From the NCBI GenBank assembly GCA_029880755.1, contig JAOUNW010000070.1:1-10771 (forward strand): 10,771 nucleotides of DNA, given 5' to 3'. The stretch is from Gammaproteobacteria bacterium (GTDB taxonomy: Bacteria > Pseudomonadota > Gammaproteobacteria > Acidiferrobacterales > SZUA-150). Positions 6,824 through 10,771 of the stretch are shown here, piece after piece (the first letter of the stretch is position 1; each line of letters starts with the position of its first letter). The position numbers and the translations under genes are program-made. The notes beneath the pieces are model-generated. The model had not been told where the DNA came from. It worked only from the letters and a program-made list of their open reading frames with translations, and ran no database searches.

Positions 6824-7852
6824 CTATTCCTTTTTAAGTGCCTTAAGTTCATTTTCCAATACCTTGATACGTTTGGCCATTTCATCCAACTGATACAGCC
6901 TCGCAGCATTCTTCTGCCACTTCTCCAGTGAGTCTACCCGAATTCCAGATGAATAGACCCCGGCTTTCTTAATCGACTTTGTTACCATTGAGCGGGCGGC
7001 TATCTCTACATCGTCAGTAATTTCCAAATGGCCAAATATGCCGCATTGGCCGCCAAAGGCGCAACGCTTTCCTATGCGAGCACTCCCGGCGACACCTGCG
7101 CCAGCAGCAATAATAGTATCCTCCCCAAGTAATACATTGTGTCCGATTTGCACGAGATTATCGATCTTAACCCGATCGCCAATCCTGGTATCGTCGAGAG
7201 CACCCCGATCAACAGTGGTGTTTGTGCCGATCTCTACCTCATCGCCCAATATTACCTTCCCGAGTTGTGGCACTTTTATCCAGCGCGTCCCCTGCTTGGC
7301 ATAACCGAAACCATCACCTCCTATGACACAACCGGTATGGAGAATACAGCGCGCACCAACAACACAGGTGTGGTGTACTGTGACTCCGGGATATAACCTG
7401 CTCCCTTGCCCAATTGATGCATTTTTTCCAACATAGCAACCGGCGCCGATGATGGCACCATCGGCCACCGTTACACCGGATTTTATAACAACATTTTCAC
7501 CTATAGAAACGTTATTGCCAATTACCGCCGATTCATCAATTACCGCCCCAGGGCCCACACCCGGATAATGCAGGTCATCATCAACAAAAAGTTCAGCAAT
7601 GCGGGCAAAAGCGACATGGGGGTTATCGACAGCAATGCTATTACCGGAAAACGTTTCTGAATATTGCTTGTTAACGAGCACTGCCCCTGCGCGTGTCTCG
7701 CCCAGGAGCTCCGCATATTTTTTGCTGACAACGAACGTTATATCCGAGGGGCCGGCAGTTTCCAGGGAGGCTATACCTGTAATAGATACAGCAGGATCAC
7801 CTTTCAGCACACCGCCAACTTGCTCAGCTAATTCACCCAGTGTAAAGCGCAT
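6824..7852 (-). CDS. lpxD: UDP-3-O-acylglucosamine N-acyltransferase LpxD
   Basis: LpxD adds the second 3-hydroxyacyl chain, at N-2, to UDP-3-O-acyl-glucosamine, the third step of lipid A synthesis. It has 342 residues, almost the same as the E. coli protein. An N-terminal uridine-binding domain (about 1-100, starting 'MRFTLGELAEQVGG' and including 'NPHVAFARI') precedes a long left-handed beta helix of hexapeptide repeats (about 100-290) and a C-terminal helical tail ('YQLDEMAKRIKVLENELKALK'). The catalytic base is His238 in 'VQIGHNV' (E. coli His239), and the family motif 'GGDGFGYA' lies at 178-185. Met289 in 'SMVTKSI' appears to match the E. coli acyl-ruler Met290, judged from memory of that sequence. 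The start is ATG, 9 bases after skp, with GGAAAA about 12 bases upstream. Confidence 0.98.
   Translation of the reverse strand: MRFTLGELAEQVGGVLKGDPAVSITGIASLETAGPSDITFVVSKKYAELLGETRAGAVLVNKQYSETFSGNSIAVDNPHVAFARIAELFVDDDLHYPGVGPGAVIDESAVIGNNVSIGENVVIKSGVTVADGAIIGAGCYVGKNASIGQGSRLYPGVTVHHTCVVGARCILHTGCVIGGDGFGYAKQGTRWIKVPQLGKVILGDEVEIGTNTTVDRGALDDTRIGDRVKIDNLVQIGHNVLLGEDTIIAAGAGVAGSARIGKRCAFGGQCGIFGHLEITDDVEIAARSMVTKSIKKAGVYSSGIRVDSLEKWQKNAARLYQLDEMAKRIKVLENELKALKKE
6828..6832 (-). promoter_or_regulatory. Ribosome binding site supporting the TTG start of fabZ
   Basis: AAGGA on the minus strand, within an A-rich run at the end of lpxD (Lys-Glu codons), stands 9 bases before the TTG at 6818. 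It is the best Shine-Dalgarno match in this part of the operon and decides the fabZ start against the later Met13. Confidence 0.75.
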
Positions 7853-7861
7853 TGGTGATTA

Positions 7862-8359
7862 TTATTTTCCTAATTTTCGCAAGACCTTATCAGTGATATC
7901 CACTTTACTGCTGGCGTACATGGCCCCTTCATGCACTACCAGATCATAATTCTCCGCTTTAGCAATTTCTGTAATGACTTTTGCGATGAGTTTCTGCAGC
8001 GATGCCAGTTCTTCATTTCTTCTTAAATTGTAATCCTCCCTAAATTCCTGGGTAGCGCGTCGAAGGTTTCGCTTCATCGTTAGAAGCTCCCGCTCGATAT
8101 CTCTTCTTTCCGACGCCTTCATTACCAGGGCGTCTTTTTCTAGCTTGTCTTCCGATGCCTTGATTTGGTTTTGCAGGTCCACCAGTTCCTTATCCCTGGG
8201 TTTAAACTCAGCCTCCAGTTTTTTAAGCGCCGCCTTGGACTGGGGAGCATCCTCTATAACCTTGACGGTATTGACATAGGCTATTTTCACGCTCGCCGCA
8301 TAACCTGGCACCTGAACAACCAAAAGAGCCCATACCACTATCACTATCTTCTTCAGCAT
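7862..8359 (-). CDS. skp: Periplasmic OmpH/Skp family outer-membrane protein chaperone
   Basis: A Skp (OmpH) chaperone, which as a trimer holds unfolded beta-barrel proteins in the periplasm and passes them towards BamA, encoded just upstream. The 165 residues begin with a Sec signal peptide ('MLKK' then a hydrophobic stretch, likely cut after Ala21 in 'PGYA/AS'). A first strand 'VKIAYVNTVKVI' (24-35) is followed by a long charged coiled coil (about 42-125, rich in Lys, Glu and Arg), the tentacles of the trimer. The family's closing strands 'NYDLVVHEGAMYASSKVDIT' (137-156) complete it. The start ATG has AGGAA about 11 bases upstream. A 47-base gap separates it from bamA, the longest gap in the window, but no clear promoter or terminator is visible there. 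Confidence 0.96.
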   Translation of the reverse strand: MLKKIVIVVWALLVVQVPGYAASVKIAYVNTVKVIEDAPQSKAALKKLEAEFKPRDKELVDLQNQIKASEDKLEKDALVMKASERRDIERELLTMKRNLRRATQEFREDYNLRRNEELASLQKLIAKVITEIAKAENYDLVVHEGAMYASSKVDITDKVLRKLGK

Positions 8360-8406
8360 ACTCTACTTATTCCTGTTTATACTGGTTGCCAATCTATACA
8401 ATAACA

Positions 8407-10695
8407 TCATCTGAAAGGCACGCCGATAGTAAACTGAAATCGTTCCAGTTCATCAAACGGCTCCGGGTTTATAGGTTTGGCATAGCTCAGGGCTAACGGT
8501 CCGATGGGTGAAAACCAGTTAAAGGCCAAGCCCCCGGAATACCTGACTATATCCAAATCAACGTCCTCAGTTTCTCCATAAACCATACCGCCATCGACGA
8601 ATAAGCTCAAGCGCATGGAATTATTCTCTGATTTCGTTCCCGGGAACGGGAAAAACAGTTCCAAATTGCCCAGGATCCTCCGGTTTCCGCCAATCGGATC
8701 CAGGGTAAGAGGGTCTATCGGTCCAAGAGAGCGGGACTGATATCCCCTAATAGAGCGGCTACCACCAGCGAAAAAGTTCTTATAGAAAGGGAGGTTCTCG
8801 GTGTCACCATGCCCGGAACCATAATCCAGCTCCAACTTACTACGGAAGCTCGACGTCCGATAGAGAGGAAAATAAATGGCAGCTTCATAGGTGGTTTTGA
8901 TGTACTCAACGTCGCTTCCAGGAACAGCCGCTTCAACGGTAATTCGCTGCAATCCGCCTTCCGTGGGAAATAACGCGCTATTTAATGAATCAAAACCCCA
9001 GCCGAGAGTTGTCTTGAAATTCGAATTCTCGTTTCCATATCTTGCAACGAAATCCTGGGCTACCTGGGCACCAAAAGCCGACACAGTAATATCCGTGGTT
9101 TCGTAGGCGACCCCGGCCCTAAGAGACTGGTTTTCTGTAATAGGAAACCCATAAGTCACGCCGGCACCGGAAGTTGACAGAAGATACGCAGCCGTATCAG
9201 CCCTGGCCGAATCCACTTCCGTCGAATAGAGACTGAATGCCCGGCTGACACCGGATTTGGTGTAATAGGGATTTACATAACTTAAATTCAGTTGCTTGCT
9301 GGATGAGCTGTTATCAAAACTAAACGACAGGCTTTTCCCGGCTCCAAACAGGTTGGACTCTGTAATACTTCCGTTTATCAAGGCACCATCAACATCAGAA
9401 TAACCAATACCAAATAACAGATTACCCGTTGGTCTCTCTTTAACCGTTATATTGACATCTACCTGGTCTGACGTACCCGGTACCTGCGGGGTCTCTACAT
9501 TGATGTCCTCAAAATACCCAAGGCGCTGCAATCGTACACGCGATCGCTTTACTTTCTCCGGCGAATACCAGGAACTCTCCAGTTGCCTCATTTCCCTTCT
9601 CAACACTTCATCCCTTGTTACTGTATTACCGGAAAAATTAATTCGTCTTACGTAAACCCGTTTTCCTGGATCAATGAAAAAGGTGAAAGAAACTTCTGCC
9701 TTCTCCTTGTCTACTTCCGGTATGGGATTCACATTTGCAAACGCGTACCCTTTATCACCCAGCGCCTCGGTTATTCTTTGAGTAATATCCGTTATTGCCT
9801 TCCGAGAAAACCTGTCACCAGGTTTGATATCTATCATCTTCCGTATTTCTTCCTCGGGTAAAATCAGATTTCCTGATAGTTTGTATTCCTTTACTTTATA
9901 AATTTCACCCTCTGTAATACTGATCGAAATATAAATGCTCTCTTTGTCCGGACTCACAGTTACTTGAGTTGACTCGATGGCAAACTCCAGATAACCGTTA
10001 TCCTGATATAAGTTTCTTAATTTTTCTGTGTCACCGATCAGCTTTTCTTTTGAATATTTGTCATTACCGGTAAAGATTGTGGAGAAACCAGGCTCTGTCA
10101 GAGATATCTCCTTGGCAATTTTCTTGTCAGAGTAACTCTTGTTACCTATAATATTAATGCCTTGTATTTTCGCGACCTTTCCTTCCCGAATTTCGATATT
10201 AATATCGACACGATTTCGCTCCAATTCCTTTACTTTTGTTTCGATCTGGACGGAGTATCTACCTCGACTGAAATACTGTCTCTTTAATTCTGCTTCAATA
10301 TTGTCTAACAGAGACCGATTAAAAATACGGCCTTCCGATAAACCGACATCCTTCAAGCTCTTCTTGAGATCATCCTTGCTGATATCTTTCGATCCATCAA
10401 TCTCTATTTGATCGATCGATGGACGCTCAATAACAACTACCGTCAATATATTACCGTCACGCTTGATACGAATATCATTAAAGAATCCTGTCTTGAATAA
10501 TTCCTTGGTAGCATTCTGAACAGCCTTAGTGGACAGAACATCGCCAACCTTGATGGGAAGATAGTTAAACACTGTTCCGGCGGAAATACGGCTAAGCCCT
10601 TCAACACGAATATCCTTGACGATCACGTCTTCAGCTACTATCTGAATTGGCAAAAACAGCAGGACGACTGCTATCAAATGGAGAACAACTTTCAT
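8407..10695 (-). CDS. bamA: Outer membrane protein assembly factor BamA
   Basis: BamA, the essential Omp85 barrel that folds and inserts outer-membrane proteins. The 762 residues begin with a signal peptide (about 1-21, cut in 'IVA/ED'). Five POTRA domains follow, at roughly 23-91, 92-172, 174-263, 266-344 and 346-421; recurring cues are 'VEGLSRIS', 'INIIGNKSYSD', 'YKLSGNLILP' and 'INFSGNTVTRDEVLRREM'. The C-terminal 16-strand barrel (about 424-762) contains 'GIGYSDVDG', the lid-lock 'IRGY' (649-652, matching VRGF/Y) and the family ending 'GPLALSYAKPINP...FQFTIGVPF'. It is somewhat shorter than the 810-residue E. coli protein, presumably from shorter loops. An Arg follows the terminal aromatic residue, which is unusual. 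The ATG lies 43 bases after the rseP stop, and only a weak GAG-type ribosome site is visible. Confidence 0.98.
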   Translation of the reverse strand: MKVVLHLIAVVLLFLPIQIVAEDVIVKDIRVEGLSRISAGTVFNYLPIKVGDVLSTKAVQNATKELFKTGFFNDIRIKRDGNILTVVVIERPSIDQIEIDGSKDISKDDLKKSLKDVGLSEGRIFNRSLLDNIEAELKRQYFSRGRYSVQIETKVKELERNRVDINIEIREGKVAKIQGINIIGNKSYSDKKIAKEISLTEPGFSTIFTGNDKYSKEKLIGDTEKLRNLYQDNGYLEFAIESTQVTVSPDKESIYISISITEGEIYKVKEYKLSGNLILPEEEIRKMIDIKPGDRFSRKAITDITQRITEALGDKGYAFANVNPIPEVDKEKAEVSFTFFIDPGKRVYVRRINFSGNTVTRDEVLRREMRQLESSWYSPEKVKRSRVRLQRLGYFEDINVETPQVPGTSDQVDVNITVKERPTGNLLFGIGYSDVDGALINGSITESNLFGAGKSLSFSFDNSSSSKQLNLSYVNPYYTKSGVSRAFSLYSTEVDSARADTAAYLLSTSGAGVTYGFPITENQSLRAGVAYETTDITVSAFGAQVAQDFVARYGNENSNFKTTLGWGFDSLNSALFPTEGGLQRITVEAAVPGSDVEYIKTTYEAAIYFPLYRTSSFRSKLELDYGSGHGDTENLPFYKNFFAGGSRSIRGYQSRSLGPIDPLTLDPIGGNRRILGNLELFFPFPGTKSENNSMRLSLFVDGGMVYGETEDVDLDIVRYSGGLAFNWFSPIGPLALSYAKPINPEPFDELERFQFTIGVPFR

Positions 10696-10738
10696 TGTAA
10701 TTATTATGTCTCGTTTAAATTAATGCATCTCTGTTATT

Positions 10739-10771
10739 CTAATAAAAGATCCTGCTTATATCATTATACAG
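10739..10771 (-). CDS. rseP: Probable RseP (site-2 protease) C-terminal tail, truncated by the window edge
   Basis: Read on the minus strand from the right edge, the frame encodes 'LYNDISRIFY' followed by TAG. Gammaproteobacterial RseP, the inner-membrane zinc protease that cleaves the anti-sigma factor RseA, usually ends in a membrane helix followed by a short 'L.ND..R' tail, and rseP is the standard gene just upstream of bamA. The match of motif, frame, orientation and position supports the call, but only ten residues are visible. The metal site and PDZ domains would lie outside the window. Confidence 0.7.
   Translation of the reverse strand: MYNDISRIFY

Noticed and set aside
8360..8406. 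The bamA-skp gap as a separate promoter for skp-lpxD-fabZ.
   Set aside because: There is a TATAAA-like stretch, but the only TTG-type -35 candidate is about 14 bases away, which is poor spacing; I cannot support a promoter from sequence alone.

Overview
The window reads as a compact stretch of chromosome from a gammaproteobacterium. The evidence is the near-classical envelope and lipid A cluster rseP-bamA-skp-lpxD-fabZ-lpxA-lpxB-rnhB, plus a type II secretion operon in the J-K-L-M-N order. I cannot name genus or species from sequence alone. All 13 genes (two of them fragments at the window edges) are recognisable housekeeping or accessory families. The largest gap between genes is under 50 bases, so there is no long non-coding stretch. 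I see no tRNA, rRNA, mobile element, CRISPR array or sizeable repeat.

Left part (1-3847, + strand): the end of a general secretion pathway (type II secretion, T2SS) operon. It holds the 3' end of gspJ, then gspK, gspL, gspM and gspN. The genes overlap or nearly touch (overlaps of 14, 26 and 1 bases; one gap of 3 bases), which points to one translationally coupled transcript. J and K are minor pseudopilins that form the pseudopilus tip. L and M form the inner-membrane assembly platform that couples the ATPase to the pseudopilus. N is the accessory bitopic inner-membrane protein.

Right part (3844-10771, - strand, read right to left): the last codons of rseP, then bamA (outer-membrane protein assembly), skp/ompH (periplasmic chaperone), lpxD, fabZ, lpxA and lpxB (lipid A and fatty-acid synthesis), and rnhB (RNase HII). 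Together they build the two halves of the outer membrane: BamA and Skp handle beta-barrel proteins, and LpxA, LpxD and LpxB make the lipid A precursor from 3-hydroxyacyl-ACP, which FabZ also draws on.

The two operons converge tail to tail, and the gspN and rnhB stop codons overlap in the four bases CTAA. dnaE, which follows rnhB in Escherichia coli and Pseudomonas, is absent here, so the junction is a synteny breakpoint. Other points of note: four consecutive genes (fabZ, lpxA, lpxB, rnhB) have to use TTG or GTG starts, LpxA carries a bulky residue at its acyl-chain ruler position, and BamA ends in an extra arginine after its terminal aromatic residue. I found no convincing undescribed system; this is mostly an ordinary core region.
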